A stretch of DNA of 64,000 bases, taken from NCBI RefSeq assembly GCF_012972705.2, contig NZ_JABCSC020000002.1, forward strand, positions 434,001 through 498,000, in the 5' to 3' direction. Positions 56,212 to 64,000 of the stretch are shown piece by piece. The notes beneath the pieces were generated by a model. That model searched no databases and was not told the DNA's origin. It worked only from the letters and a program-made list of their open reading frames with translations. The first letter of the stretch is position 1. Every line of letters begins with the position of its first letter. The translations under genes and the position numbers were made by a program. This DNA comes from Uliginosibacterium aquaticum (GTDB lineage: Bacteria; Pseudomonadota; Gammaproteobacteria; Burkholderiales; Rhodocyclaceae).

Positions 56212-57303
56212 ATGAGTTTATCCGAGCAAGAGCTTCTAGCCACCCTTGGCGCCCTGATCGATCCGAACACAGACAAACCGTTTGTCGCAGCCAAGGCCAT
56301 TAAAGCCGTGAAACTCAGCAGCGGCACAGCCGAAATTACTGTTGAGCTTGGCTACCCCGCAGCCAGTCAGCACGAAGCCCTCGCCGCCCAGATCGAAGCC
56401 ACTGCTCTAGCCCAGAACGGGATCCATGTTGCCAAGGTGAGCATCAGCTCGAAGGTAATCGCCCACAAGGTGCAGGGCAATGTAGCTCTGCTACCTGGCG
56501 TAAAGAACATCATCGCCGTGTCCTCCGGCAAGGGCGGCGTCGGCAAGAGCACGACCACCGTCAATCTGGCGCTGGCGCTGGCACAGGAAGGCGCACGCGT
56601 CGGCATTCTGGATGCAGACATCTATGGCCCGAGCCAGCCGCAGATGCTGGGCATCGCAGAGGCCCAGCCCGAGTCAGACGATGGCAAAACCATGCGCCCG
56701 CTCGAAGCGCATGGCCTGCAAGCCAACTCCATCGGTTTCCTGATTGACCCCGAGCAGCCCATGGTGTGGCGCGGCCCGATGGTCACCCAGGCCCTGCGCC
56801 AACTGCTCTTTGATACCCGCTGGAATGATCTCGACTATCTCGTGATCGACATGCCCCCGGGCACCGGCGACATCCAGCTCACGCTGGCCCAGACCGTGCC
56901 GGTCACCGGCGCGGTGATCGTCACCACCCCGCAGGACATCGCCCTGCTGGATGCGCGCAAGGGCCTCAAGATGTTCGAGAAGGTCGGCATCCCGATCCTC
57001 GGCATCGTCGAAAACATGAGCATCCATGTGTGTTCGAACTGCGGCCACGCCGAGCACATCTTCGGCGCCGGCGGCGGCGAAGCCATGTGTGCCGACTACG
57101 GGGTTCCCTTCCTCGGGGCGCTGCCTTTGGATATCAAGATCCGCAGCCAGACCGATGCAGGCACCCCCACCGTGGCAGCCGAGCCGGAAAGCGCCATTGC
57201 CGACGCCTACCGCACGATTGCCCGCAAGGTGGCGGTGAGCATTGCCGAGAAACAGCGCGACATGCGCCTGAAGTTCCCGACTATCGTCATCAACAAGGAC
57301 TGA
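56212..57303 (+). CDS. apbC: Mrp/ApbC-type iron-sulfur cluster carrier ATPase
   Basis: The 363-residue protein has an N-terminal MIP18/DUF59-like domain (residues 5-80) and a P-loop domain with the deviant Walker A SSGKGGVGKST, DADIYGPSQPQM, DYLVIDMPPGTGD and a CxxC (CSNCGH) for the cluster. It transfers Fe-S clusters to target proteins. The ATG at 56212 (MSLSEQELLATL) is chosen; the frame is open to 56134 but that part overlaps the ykgJ start. The cytochrome c gene follows four bases after the stop. Confidence 0.95.
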   Translation: MSLSEQELLATLGALIDPNTDKPFVAAKAIKAVKLSSGTAEITVELGYPAASQHEALAAQIEATALAQNGIHVAKVSISSKVIAHKVQGNVALLPGVKNIIAVSSGKGGVGKSTTTVNLALALAQEGARVGILDADIYGPSQPQMLGIAEAQPESDDGKTMRPLEAHGLQANSIGFLIDPEQPMVWRGPMVTQALRQLLFDTRWNDLDYLVIDMPPGTGDIQLTLAQTVPVTGAVIVTTPQDIALLDARKGLKMFEKVGIPILGIVENMSIHVCSNCGHAEHIFGAGGGEAMCADYGVPFLGALPLDIKIRSQTDAGTPTVAAEPESAIADAYRTIARKVAVSIAEKQRDMRLKFPTIVINKD

Positions 57304-57306
57304 GGC

Positions 57307-57669
57307 GTGCGCTGGCTTGCTGTAACACTTGGCCTGTTGGCTAGCTGCAGCGCAGCCCAGGCCGCCAGCCCGGCAGAAGGCCGGACAGTATTTGAAGACC
57401 TGTGTGCGGACTGCCACACCGTCACGCCCGGCAAGAACAAACGCGGCCCCAGTCTCGCCGGGGTCCTCGGCAAGGCCGCAGCGGGTCAGCCCAATTACAA
57501 CTATTCGGAAGCCTTGCGCAATGCCGGCATCGTATGGTCGCCAGAGCGCCTCGCGCGCTTTCTCGCCAACCCGAAGAAAGATCTCCCCGGCACCAAGATG
57601 CGGCTTTTGAGCACGCCGGGCCAGGCCGAAATCGCCGAGTTGCTGACCTGGCTGCAAGAGCAGAAATAG
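57307..57669 (+). CDS. Class I cytochrome c family protein
   Basis: The 120-residue protein has a signal peptide ([17 protein letters not shown]) and one haem site CADCH (about residues 33-37), with the distal Met in TKMRL. The fold and [25 protein letters not shown] are those of mitochondrial-like monohaem cytochromes c. It probably carries electrons in the periplasm. The start is GTG at 57307. It directly follows mrp. Confidence 0.92.
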   Translation: MRWLAVTLGLLASCSAAQAASPAEGRTVFEDLCADCHTVTPGKNKRGPSLAGVLGKAAAGQPNYNYSEALRNAGIVWSPERLARFLANPKKDLPGTKMRLLSTPGQAEIAELLTWLQEQK

Positions 57670-57767
57670 CCAGGGCATCCGGCCTCAGGCCTGCGTCAAG
57701 CAAAATCCACCCAATTTCTGCGATAGACCTTAGAATTCGCGCTCTTAATCCAGCCGGACGAAGCATC

Positions 57768-58337
57768 GTGAGCATCAAGTCAGACAAGTGGATCCGCCGC
57801 ATGGCCGAGCAACACGGCATGATCGAGCCCTTCGAGCCGCAACTGGTGCGCGAAGCCAACGGGGAGAAAATCGTCTCCTATGGCGCATCGAGCTACGGTT
57901 ACGACATTCGCTGCGCTGACGAATTCAAGGTCTTCACCAACATCAACTCGACCATCGTTGATCCGAAGAACTTCGATCTGAATTCCTTCGTGGAAGTCTC
58001 CGGCAAGGGTTACTGCGTGATTCCGCCGAACTCCTTCGCGCTGGCACGCACCGTTGAATATTTCCGCATCCCGCGCTCGGTGCTCACCGTGTGTCTGGGC
58101 AAGAGCACCTATGCCCGCTGCGGCATCATCGTGAACGTCACCCCTTTCGAGCCGGAATGGGAAGGCTACGTGACGCTCGAGTTCTCCAACACCACGCCCC
58201 TGCCCGCCAAGATTTACGCGGGTGAAGGCTGCGCCCAGGTGCTGTTCTTCGAATCCGACGAGATCTGCGAAACCTCGTACAAGGACCGTGGCGGCAAGTA
58301 CCAGGGACAGGTCGGTGTGACCTTGCCGAAAATCTGA
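57768..58337 (+). CDS. dcd: dCTP deaminase
   Basis: The 189-residue enzyme makes dUTP from dCTP. The motifs are [51 protein letters not shown] and [13 protein letters not shown], including the catalytic Glu region. The start is GTG at 57768 in a region open in frame further upstream, where no similarity is seen. A hairpin terminator follows at 58370. Confidence 0.96.
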   Translation: MSIKSDKWIRRMAEQHGMIEPFEPQLVREANGEKIVSYGASSYGYDIRCADEFKVFTNINSTIVDPKNFDLNSFVEVSGKGYCVIPPNSFALARTVEYFRIPRSVLTVCLGKSTYARCGIIVNVTPFEPEWEGYVTLEFSNTTPLPAKIYAGEGCAQVLFFESDEICETSYKDRGGKYQGQVGVTLPKI

Positions 58338-58369
58338 CGCCTATCGACCAGCGCCGACTACACGCTCAC

Positions 58370-58398
58370 GGGGCCGCAAGCTGATGCTTGGCGGCCCC
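58370..58398 (+). terminator. Hairpin after dcd
   Basis: GGGGCCGC (58370-58377) pairs with GCGGCCCC (58391-58398) with an inner AAGC/GCTT, followed by TTGTACTT. It is a weak-tailed intrinsic terminator. Confidence 0.7.
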
Positions 58399-58450
58399 TT
58401 GTACTTGCCAAACCCATTCCGTAACCCTGCTGCCCTAACATGAAGGCAGC

Positions 58451-58469
58451 GGCTGCTCCTTCAGCAGCC
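58451..58469 (+). promoter_or_regulatory. Leader hairpin before the decarboxylase gene
   Basis: GGCTGCT (58451-58457) pairs with AGCAGCC (58463-58469) around five bases. It is in the 5' leader about 22 bases before the ATG and near, but not over, the AGGAAA ribosome binding site. It may be structural only. Confidence 0.4.
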
Positions 58470-58490
58470 ACCAGCCAGACAGGAAATGCC

Positions 58491-60734
58491 ATGCGCTTCC
58501 ACTTCCCGATCATCATCATCGACGAGGACTTCCGCTCGGAAAACACCTCCGGTTTCGGCATCCGAGCACTCGCCAAGGCCATCGAGGCCGAGGGCATGGA
58601 GGTCGTGGGCGTCACCAGCTATGGTGACCTCTCCTCCTTTGCCCAGCAGCAGAGCCGTGCCTCAGGCTTCATCCTGTCGATCGACGATGAGGAATTCACC
58701 TCCGAAGAGGCCGACGAAACCATCGCCGAGCTGCGCGCCTTCGTCGAAGAAATCCGCTTTCGCAACGCCGACATCCCGATCTTCCTGCACGGCGAGACGC
58801 GAACCTCGCGCCACATTCCGAACGATGTGCTGCGCGAGCTGCACGGTTTCATCCACATGTTCGAGGACACACCTGAGTTCATCGCGCGCTACGTGCAACG
58901 CGAAGCCAAGGCCTATCTCGATTCGCTGGCCCCGCCCTTCTTCCGCGCCCTGACTCATTACGCAGCTGACGGCTCCTATTCCTGGCACTGCCCCGGCCAC
59001 TCCGGCGGCGTGGCCTTCCTGAAGAGCCCGGTGGGCCAGATGTTCCACCAGTTCTTCGGCGAGAACATGCTGCGCGCTGACGTCTGCAACGCCGTAGAAG
59101 AGCTCGGCCAGCTGCTGGATCACACCGGCCCGGTAGCCGCCTCGGAACGCAATGCCGCGCGCATTTTTCACGCTGACCACCTGTTCTTCGTCACCAACGG
59201 GACATCGACTTCCAACAAGATCGTGTGGAATTCAACCGTCGCCCCGGGAGATGTGGTGGTGGTGGACCGCAACTGCCACAAGTCGATCCTGCATTCCATC
59301 ATCATGACCGGGGCGATCCCGGTCTTCCTGATGCCCACGCGCAACCACTACGGCATCATCGGGCCAATCCCGAAGAGCGAGTTCAAGTGGGAAAACATCC
59401 AGAAGAAGATCGCCAAGAATCCCTTCGCGCTCGATAAAAATGCCAAGCCACGCGTGCTCACGATCACCCAGAGCACCTATGACGGCGTGCTCTACAACGT
59501 CGAGGAAATCAAGGAAGAGCTCGACGGCAAGATCGACACTCTGCACTTCGACGAAGCCTGGCTGCCGCACGCCGCCTTCCATGATTTCTATGGCGACTAC
59601 CACGCCATCGGCGAAGATCGTCCGCGCTGCAAGGAATCGATGGTGTTCTCCACTCAGTCGACCCACAAGCTGCTGGCTGGCCTTTCGCAGGCCTCGCAGA
59701 TCCTGGTGCAGGACTCAGAGAGCCGCAAGCTGGATAAAGACCTCTTCAACGAGGCCTACCTGATGCACACCTCCACCAGCCCGCAGTACTCGATCATCGC
59801 CTCCTGCGACGTCGCGGCCGAGATGATGGACGCCCCCGGCGGCCCTGCCCTGGTTGAAGAATCGATCGCCGAAGCCATGGAATTCCGTCGCGCCATGCGC
59901 AAGGTGGACGAGGAATGGGGTGCGGACTGGTGGTTCAAGGTCTGGGGCCCGGACTACCTCGCCGAAGAAGGCATGGGCGAGCGCGAAGACTGGATGCTCA
60001 AGGCCAATGATCGCTGGCACGGCTTCGGCAATCTCGCCGAAGGCTTCAACATGCTTGACCCGATCAAGGCCACCATCATCACCCCCGGGCTCGATGTGGA
60101 TGGCGACTTCGCAGAAGCTGGCATCCCCGCCGCCGTACTTACCAAGTATCTGGCCGAACACGGCATCATCGTCGAGAAGTGCGGCCTCTACAGCTTCTTC
60201 ATCATGTTCACCATCGGCATCACCAAGGGCCGCTGGAACACGCTGGTGACCGAACTGCAGCAGTTCAAGGATGCCTACGACCAGAACCAGCCGCTGTGGC
60301 GCGTGATGCCGGAGTTCATCGTCAAGAATCCGCGGTATGAACGGCATGGCCTGCGTGATCTGTGCCAGCAGATCCATGACGTGTACAAGGCGCGCGACGT
60401 GGCCCGCCTCACCACCGAAATGTATCTCTCGGACATGGTGCCAGCGATGCGCCCGACCGACGCCTGGTCCATGATGGCCCACCGCGAGATCGAACGCGTG
60501 GCCATCGACAAACTGGAAGGCCGCGTCACTGCCATCATGCTGACGCCCTACCCGCCGGGCATTCCGCTGCTGATTCCGGGTGAAGTCTTCAACAAGACCA
60601 TCGTCGATTACCTGAAGTTCGTGCGCGAATTCAACGAGCGCTTCCCCGGCTTCGAGAGCGATTGCCACGGGCTCGTGAAGGAGCAGCGCGATGGCCAGAT
60701 CCACTACTGCGTGGATTGCGTGAAACAGAAATAA
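58491..60734 (+). CDS. Orn/Lys/Arg basic amino acid decarboxylase (fold I)
   Basis: The 747-residue PLP enzyme has the N-terminal receiver-like wing domain (residues 1-130), the large domain with HCPGHSGGVAFLKSP, the PLP lysine Lys393 in TQSTHKLLAGLSQASQ, STSPQYSIIASCDVA, and the C-terminal domain. The group includes AdiA, LdcI and SpeF; the substrate (arginine, lysine or ornithine) is not certain, arginine or lysine being most likely. The ATG at 58491 follows AGGAAATGCC. No antiporter gene is adjacent. Confidence 0.95.
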   Translation: MRFHFPIIIIDEDFRSENTSGFGIRALAKAIEAEGMEVVGVTSYGDLSSFAQQQSRASGFILSIDDEEFTSEEADETIAELRAFVEEIRFRNADIPIFLHGETRTSRHIPNDVLRELHGFIHMFEDTPEFIARYVQREAKAYLDSLAPPFFRALTHYAADGSYSWHCPGHSGGVAFLKSPVGQMFHQFFGENMLRADVCNAVEELGQLLDHTGPVAASERNAARIFHADHLFFVTNGTSTSNKIVWNSTVAPGDVVVVDRNCHKSILHSIIMTGAIPVFLMPTRNHYGIIGPIPKSEFKWENIQKKIAKNPFALDKNAKPRVLTITQSTYDGVLYNVEEIKEELDGKIDTLHFDEAWLPHAAFHDFYGDYHAIGEDRPRCKESMVFSTQSTHKLLAGLSQASQILVQDSESRKLDKDLFNEAYLMHTSTSPQYSIIASCDVAAEMMDAPGGPALVEESIAEAMEFRRAMRKVDEEWGADWWFKVWGPDYLAEEGMGEREDWMLKANDRWHGFGNLAEGFNMLDPIKATIITPGLDVDGDFAEAGIPAAVLTKYLAEHGIIVEKCGLYSFFIMFTIGITKGRWNTLVTELQQFKDAYDQNQPLWRVMPEFIVKNPRYERHGLRDLCQQIHDVYKARDVARLTTEMYLSDMVPAMRPTDAWSMMAHREIERVAIDKLEGRVTAIMLTPYPPGIPLLIPGEVFNKTIVDYLKFVREFNERFPGFESDCHGLVKEQRDGQIHYCVDCVKQK

Positions 60735-60751
60735 ACTCGGCCAGTTCGAAA

Positions 60752-60777
60752 AAACGGGGCGCTGCGGCGCCCCGTTT
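60752..60777 (+). terminator. Strong terminator after the decarboxylase gene
   Basis: AAACGGGGCGC (60752-60762) pairs with GCGCCCCGTTT (60767-60777) with a TGCG loop. A tracts lie before it. Confidence 0.9.
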
Positions 60778-60880
60778 GCATTTCAAGAAAGTCCGTAGCG
60801 CTCTTAGAAGCTGTTCACGATCTGTAGCGAGAGGCCGTCAGCAGGGGCGAGGCAGGGGTTAGCAGAGCCTGCTCTGCTCT

Positions 60881-60902
60881 GCCGCAGCCGCAGCCGCAGC
60901 CG
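60881..60902. repeat. Short GCCGCA hexanucleotide tandem repeat
   Basis: Three and two-thirds copies of GCCGCA lie 21 bases past the stop of the sugar transferase fusion. It is a simple repeat in the gap between two convergent genes. Confidence 0.7.
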
Positions 60903-60922
60903 ACAAGATCGGGGACTGCTTC

Positions 60923-63142
60923 TTACAAGCTGCGGTACATCTGCACATACCTTGTCGCGACGGCCTCGACAGCAAAGTTCTGCTCGATTCGCTGGCGTGC
61001 CGCCTGGCCGCGCGCCTGCAAAGCGGGCAGGCCCTCTCCAAGCGCCAACTCGATCGCATGCGCAAGCAACTCATCATCGCCGGGCTCGATCAACCAGCCG
61101 GTATCACCGATCATGCGCCCCGCATCGCCCACATTCGTCACCACGCAAGGCAAGCCACAACTCATGGCTTCTGCGACTGCATTCGGAAGCGCCTCCTGGA
61201 TCGAGCTGAGCACACTCAGATCGCACCCAGCCAGCAAAGCGGGCACATCCTCGCGCGGCCCAAGCAGGAAAACCTTGCCCTTCAAAGCGACTTGCTCCAC
61301 CAATGGCGCGAGCGCCGGATTATTTGGCGTCACGCCCAGGCCGGCGCACAGAAAGCGGGCCGCCGGCCAGGCCTCAGCCACCCATGCCGCCGCACGCAGA
61401 AAACCGGCGTGATTCTTGGCCGGATGCAGGCGGCCGATCATGGCGATCAGCAACTCATCATCCTGCACGCCAAGCATTGCCCGGCTCGCAGCGCGCGCGG
61501 CAGCGTCTGGCCGAAACAAGGCAGTGTCCAGAGCATTCGGCAGTACCAAGGCGCGCTGCGCATACCCCGCTGCCTCATGCTGCGCCACGGCAGCCTGCGC
61601 AACGTACAAGATCTTCGCTGCAAAGCGTGACAGCAGCGCATCGCAGCGGATCACCACACGTGTCGCCCGGCTTTCCAGTTCCGGGCGCGCCAGCGTCTGA
61701 TGGATGCCGAGCACCACTGCCGCACGCGGCACAGCCAGGCGCGCAACCTGCGCAGCAAGGTTGCCGTGATACATCCAGCCCTGGATCACATCCGGCCGGA
61801 ACGTGCGCACGACACCCCATAAGCGCCACAGCCCCATTGGCGTCGGGCGCGAAGGCGCCATGCCCAATTCAAATACTTCGACGCCCAATGCCCGAAGACT
61901 TTGCCCCACCGCTTGCGGCTCACGCAGCGACACCACTGCCACACTCAAGCCCTGCGCCTGCAAACCGGGCAACAGGCGCTCCAGCGCCCGCTCGGCACCG
62001 CCGACACCGAGGCCACTGGTGACGAACAACACCCGTCGCGGCATAGCAGCGGGCGTAGCCTCTGGCAACGAATGCTCGCGACCAGAGGCAGAGGCGCCGG
62101 TGTTCTTTCGCACTTTCAACCAGCTCAACCTGAACCACACCAGATAGGCCAGCGAACCGGCCAGCAGGACCCCAAGCAGTCGCCCCTCCTGCACACCTGC
62201 GCGCCAGGCTGCGAAAGTCGTCAGCGCAATCAGGGCTGCTGCGAGCCACAGCAGGCGCACCGCTCCGACTGTCGAAAGGCCCATTTCCAGCAACAAGTGG
62301 TGAGAGTGACCACGATCGGCCTGCATGGGGTTGCGGCCCTCGGCCGCGCGCCAGAAAGCCACCACAAACAAGTCGATGACCGGCACCGCCACCGGGGCCA
62401 GCACCACCGTCAAGGGCACGCGCTGCACCGCAAAGCCCTGCCAGGACAACGAGAGCGTCAGGATCAGCCAGCACAGCAGCATGCCGATCGCCAGTGCGCC
62501 CGCATCGCCCAGGAAAACCTTGGCGCGTGCCTGCCAGGGCCAGCGTGCATTCCACAGCAGAAAACCCAGCATCGCGGCGCACAGGATTGCCGCTACTTGC
62601 GCCAGCTCCGGTCGCCCGACCGCCTGGGCGGCAAGCGCCAGAGCCAGGGAGGCGATGGAGAGACAGCCGCCGGCAAGCCCGTCCAGTCCATCAATCATGT
62701 TGATCGCATTGAGCACGGCCACGATCATCAGCACCGTCAGCGGCTTGGCCGCCCAACCCAGATCCAGATGGCCCGCCATGAAGGGTAGCGGCATCGCGTA
62801 AAGCGCGGCCCCCGTAGCATAAACCAGCCAGCCCGCCGCCACGATCTGGCACAGGAGCTTGAAACGCGCCGAGAGATTGCGCGCGTCATCCACCAGCCCG
62901 ATCACCAGCATCAGCAAGAGCGGCCCAGCCACCTCGGTCAGGACGCCCAGCCGCCCCGCCAGCGCGCAAGCCAGCACAAAACCGATCAGGACGGCCAGCC
63001 CCCCCACCACGGGTATCGGCGCGCCATGCTGCTTGCGCGCGTCCGGCATATCGATCAGGCGCAAACGTGCGGCATGCTGCGCCAGCCAGCGGCAGCCCAG
63101 CGCCGTCAGTACAAAGGCGGTGAGGATCACGACCAGGCTCAT
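60923..63142 (-). CDS. Fused polyprenyl-phosphate sugar-1-phosphate transferase and GT4 glycosyltransferase
   Basis: A 739-residue protein with two complete enzymes. Residues 1-345 are a WecA/MraY-like PNPT membrane enzyme with about ten helices: VDDARN (Asp85-86), NAINMIDGLDGLAGG (Asp151, Asp154), FLGDAGALAIG and the HSHH motif (279-282). Residues 367-739 are a GT4 glycosyltransferase: VTSGLGVGGAERALE, GRLHPAKNHAGFLRAA and SIQEALPNAVAEAMSCGLP. The joining segment (345-367) is short and charged, and the GT part starts with a Met (367). It would start a lipid-linked sugar and add another. Overlap with the next GT is four bases. Confidence 0.9.
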   Translation of the reverse strand: MSLVVILTAFVLTALGCRWLAQHAARLRLIDMPDARKQHGAPIPVVGGLAVLIGFVLACALAGRLGVLTEVAGPLLLMLVIGLVDDARNLSARFKLLCQIVAAGWLVYATGAALYAMPLPFMAGHLDLGWAAKPLTVLMIVAVLNAINMIDGLDGLAGGCLSIASLALALAAQAVGRPELAQVAAILCAAMLGFLLWNARWPWQARAKVFLGDAGALAIGMLLCWLILTLSLSWQGFAVQRVPLTVVLAPVAVPVIDLFVVAFWRAAEGRNPMQADRGHSHHLLLEMGLSTVGAVRLLWLAAALIALTTFAAWRAGVQEGRLLGVLLAGSLAYLVWFRLSWLKVRKNTGASASGREHSLPEATPAAMPRRVLFVTSGLGVGGAERALERLLPGLQAQGLSVAVVSLREPQAVGQSLRALGVEVFELGMAPSRPTPMGLWRLWGVVRTFRPDVIQGWMYHGNLAAQVARLAVPRAAVVLGIHQTLARPELESRATRVVIRCDALLSRFAAKILYVAQAAVAQHEAAGYAQRALVLPNALDTALFRPDAAARAASRAMLGVQDDELLIAMIGRLHPAKNHAGFLRAAAWVAEAWPAARFLCAGLGVTPNNPALAPLVEQVALKGKVFLLGPREDVPALLAGCDLSVLSSIQEALPNAVAEAMSCGLPCVVTNVGDAGRMIGDTGWLIEPGDDELLAHAIELALGEGLPALQARGQAARQRIEQNFAVEAVATRYVQMYRSL

Positions 63143-64000
63143 GCGCTCGCCCTCCCGGCTGCGCGGGCGTACACCGCCAGGGTCTGGGCGATCACCACCT
63201 GATCCGAAAAATTCGCTTCCACATGCCGACGCGCCGCTTCGCCCATGCGATGACGTTTCGCCTCGTCCTGCAGCAAATCGAGCAAGGCCTCAGCCAGCCG
63301 CTCGCCTTCGGCGGGAGGGACTAGATACCCGGTTTCGTCGTCCACAACTACATCGCGACAGCCTGGCACATCGGTCGCCACCATCGGCACGCCACAGGCC
63401 GCGCCTTCCAGCAAGGCGCGCGGAATGCCTTCGCCCTGCGTGCTGGCCAGCACCACAATGCTCGCAGACTGGTTCAGGGCCAGCACATCGCTGCGCTGAC
63501 CCAGAAACTCCACTGCATTGCTCGCTCGCCAGCTTGTCAGCTCGGCTTCCGTCACGCTCTCCGGATTACCCGGATCCGGAGCCCCCGCCAACAGAAAGCG
63601 AACATCCGGCCGCACTTGGCGCACCCGCTGCGCCGCTGCGACAAAATCGGCAATCCCTTTGGAATGCAGCAGGCGGGCCATCATCAACACCGTTGTCTGT
63701 CGCGCCACGCACGGGGCAGGTTCGAAGTGGGCCGTATCGATGCCATCACCAGCAATCACTTGCACGCCACTTTTCGCTAGTACGCCGTAGCCGGCGAGGG
63801 TGTCGCGATTGTCCCGATTCTGGAAAATCACCTCCGTGCCACGCAGGGCCAGGCGGTAAAGGCCAAGCACTACCGGCCTGATCAGGCGCGCCTTGAGCGT
63901 ATCCGCCAACAGCGCAAAGCCCAGGCCGGTCACCGAATTGACGATGCCCGCTATCCCTGCCTGACGCGCAGCGAAACTGCCATAGATCACGCACTTGATC
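63139..64000 (-). CDS. GT4 glycosyltransferase, 5' end cut by window edge
   Basis: At least 287 residues are in the window; the frame stays open to the right edge, so the N-terminus is missing. GT4 features are visible: ARLLHSKGIADFVAAA, FLLAGAPDPGNPES, FLGQRSDVLAL, and GEGIPRALLEGAACGVP MVATDVPGCRD with the E-x7-E nucleotide-sugar site. It resembles bacterial transferases acting on lipid-linked oligosaccharides. It overlaps the fusion gene by ATGA. Together they look like the end of a polysaccharide operon that continues outside the window. Confidence 0.9.
   Translation of the reverse strand, partial: IKCVIYGSFAARQAGIAGIVNSVTGLGFALLADTLKARLIRPVVLGLYRLALRGTEVIFQNRDNRDTLAGYGVLAKSGVQVIAGDGIDTAHFEPAPCVARQTTVLMMARLLHSKGIADFVAAAQRVRQVRPDVRFLLAGAPDPGNPESVTEAELTSWRASNAVEFLGQRSDVLALNQSASIVVLASTQGEGIPRALLEGAACGVPMVATDVPGCRDVVVDDETGYLVPPAEGERLAEALLDLLQDEAKRHRMGEAARRHVEANFSDQVVIAQTLAVYARAAGRASA

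Noticed and set aside
60923-63142. Artefactual fusion of two genes by frameshift
   Set aside because: Both halves have complete motif sets, the linker reads through in one frame without low-quality signs, and the downstream gene overlaps normally. It remains worth resequencing.

Overview
The window looks like a chromosomal segment of a betaproteobacterium, most likely a member or relative of Rhodocyclales. This is inferred from the high G+C coding sequence, the gene order (scpA / M50 protease / YciO / PHP; ffh-ypjD followed by pilBCD; fmdB-DUF502-aspS with nudB), the FimT-PilV-PilW-PilX-PilY1-PilE minor pilin operon, and exosortase-A-type exopolysaccharide genes. I could not run a search, so the taxon is an inference. 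I see no rRNA, tRNA, CRISPR array, transposase or prophage.

Layout. 1-3.4 kb: 5' part of scpA, a site-2-type protease, a YciO/TsaC protein, a PHP phosphatase and a CPBP protease. 3.4-8.5 kb: a tandem glycine riboswitch with a terminator-like platform, then gcvT-gcvH-small membrane ORF-gcvP, the glycine cleavage system. 8.5-16.6 kb: an HTH-citrate synthase fusion, a methyltransferase, a PP2C phosphatase, an HDOD protein, MAPEG-murI-purB and a flavin oxidoreductase with a Cys-rich tail. 16.7-19.9 kb: an SDR and a DUF3300/DUF2950 envelope pair. 19.9-25.9 kb: the minor pilin operon on the minus strand, with an unusual PilY1-like protein. 26.3-32.6 kb: ffh, ypjD and pilBCD.

32.7-42.3 kb: fmdB-DUF502-aspS, oligopeptidase B, a degenerate receiver-TPR protein, a barnase/barstar pair coupled to nudB, an Hsp20 gene behind a heat-shock-like promoter, a highly structured 3' region, and argB. 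42.3-47.7 kb: an exosortase-type set (acyl carrier protein, AMP ligase, GNAT, PLP decarboxylase) and pgm. 47.7-58.3 kb: a chemoreceptor, AhpC-type peroxiredoxin, acylphosphatase, SulP transporter, metG, a lipoprotein, a GNAT, a YkgJ protein, Mrp, cytochrome c and dcd. 58.4-64 kb: a large basic amino acid decarboxylase, then two overlapping sugar transferase genes, one of them a fusion of a polyprenyl-phosphate sugar-1-phosphate transferase and a GT4 glycosyltransferase.

How the parts connect. The pil genes supply the motor ATPase, platform, peptidase and tip/minor pilins of a type IVa pilus; the major pilin, PilT and secretin are elsewhere. The exosortase-type genes, pgm (sugar nucleotide supply) and the terminal sugar transferases point to exopolysaccharide synthesis, although no exosortase or PEP-CTERM protein lies here. 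Most other genes are housekeeping. The best leads for novelty are the PilY1-like protein with a non-vWA N-terminus, Ala/Ser-rich tracts in pilus proteins, the sugar transferase fusion, the HTH-citrate synthase, the enlarged second glycine aptamer, the barnase/barstar/nudB coupling and the structured RNA after hsp20.
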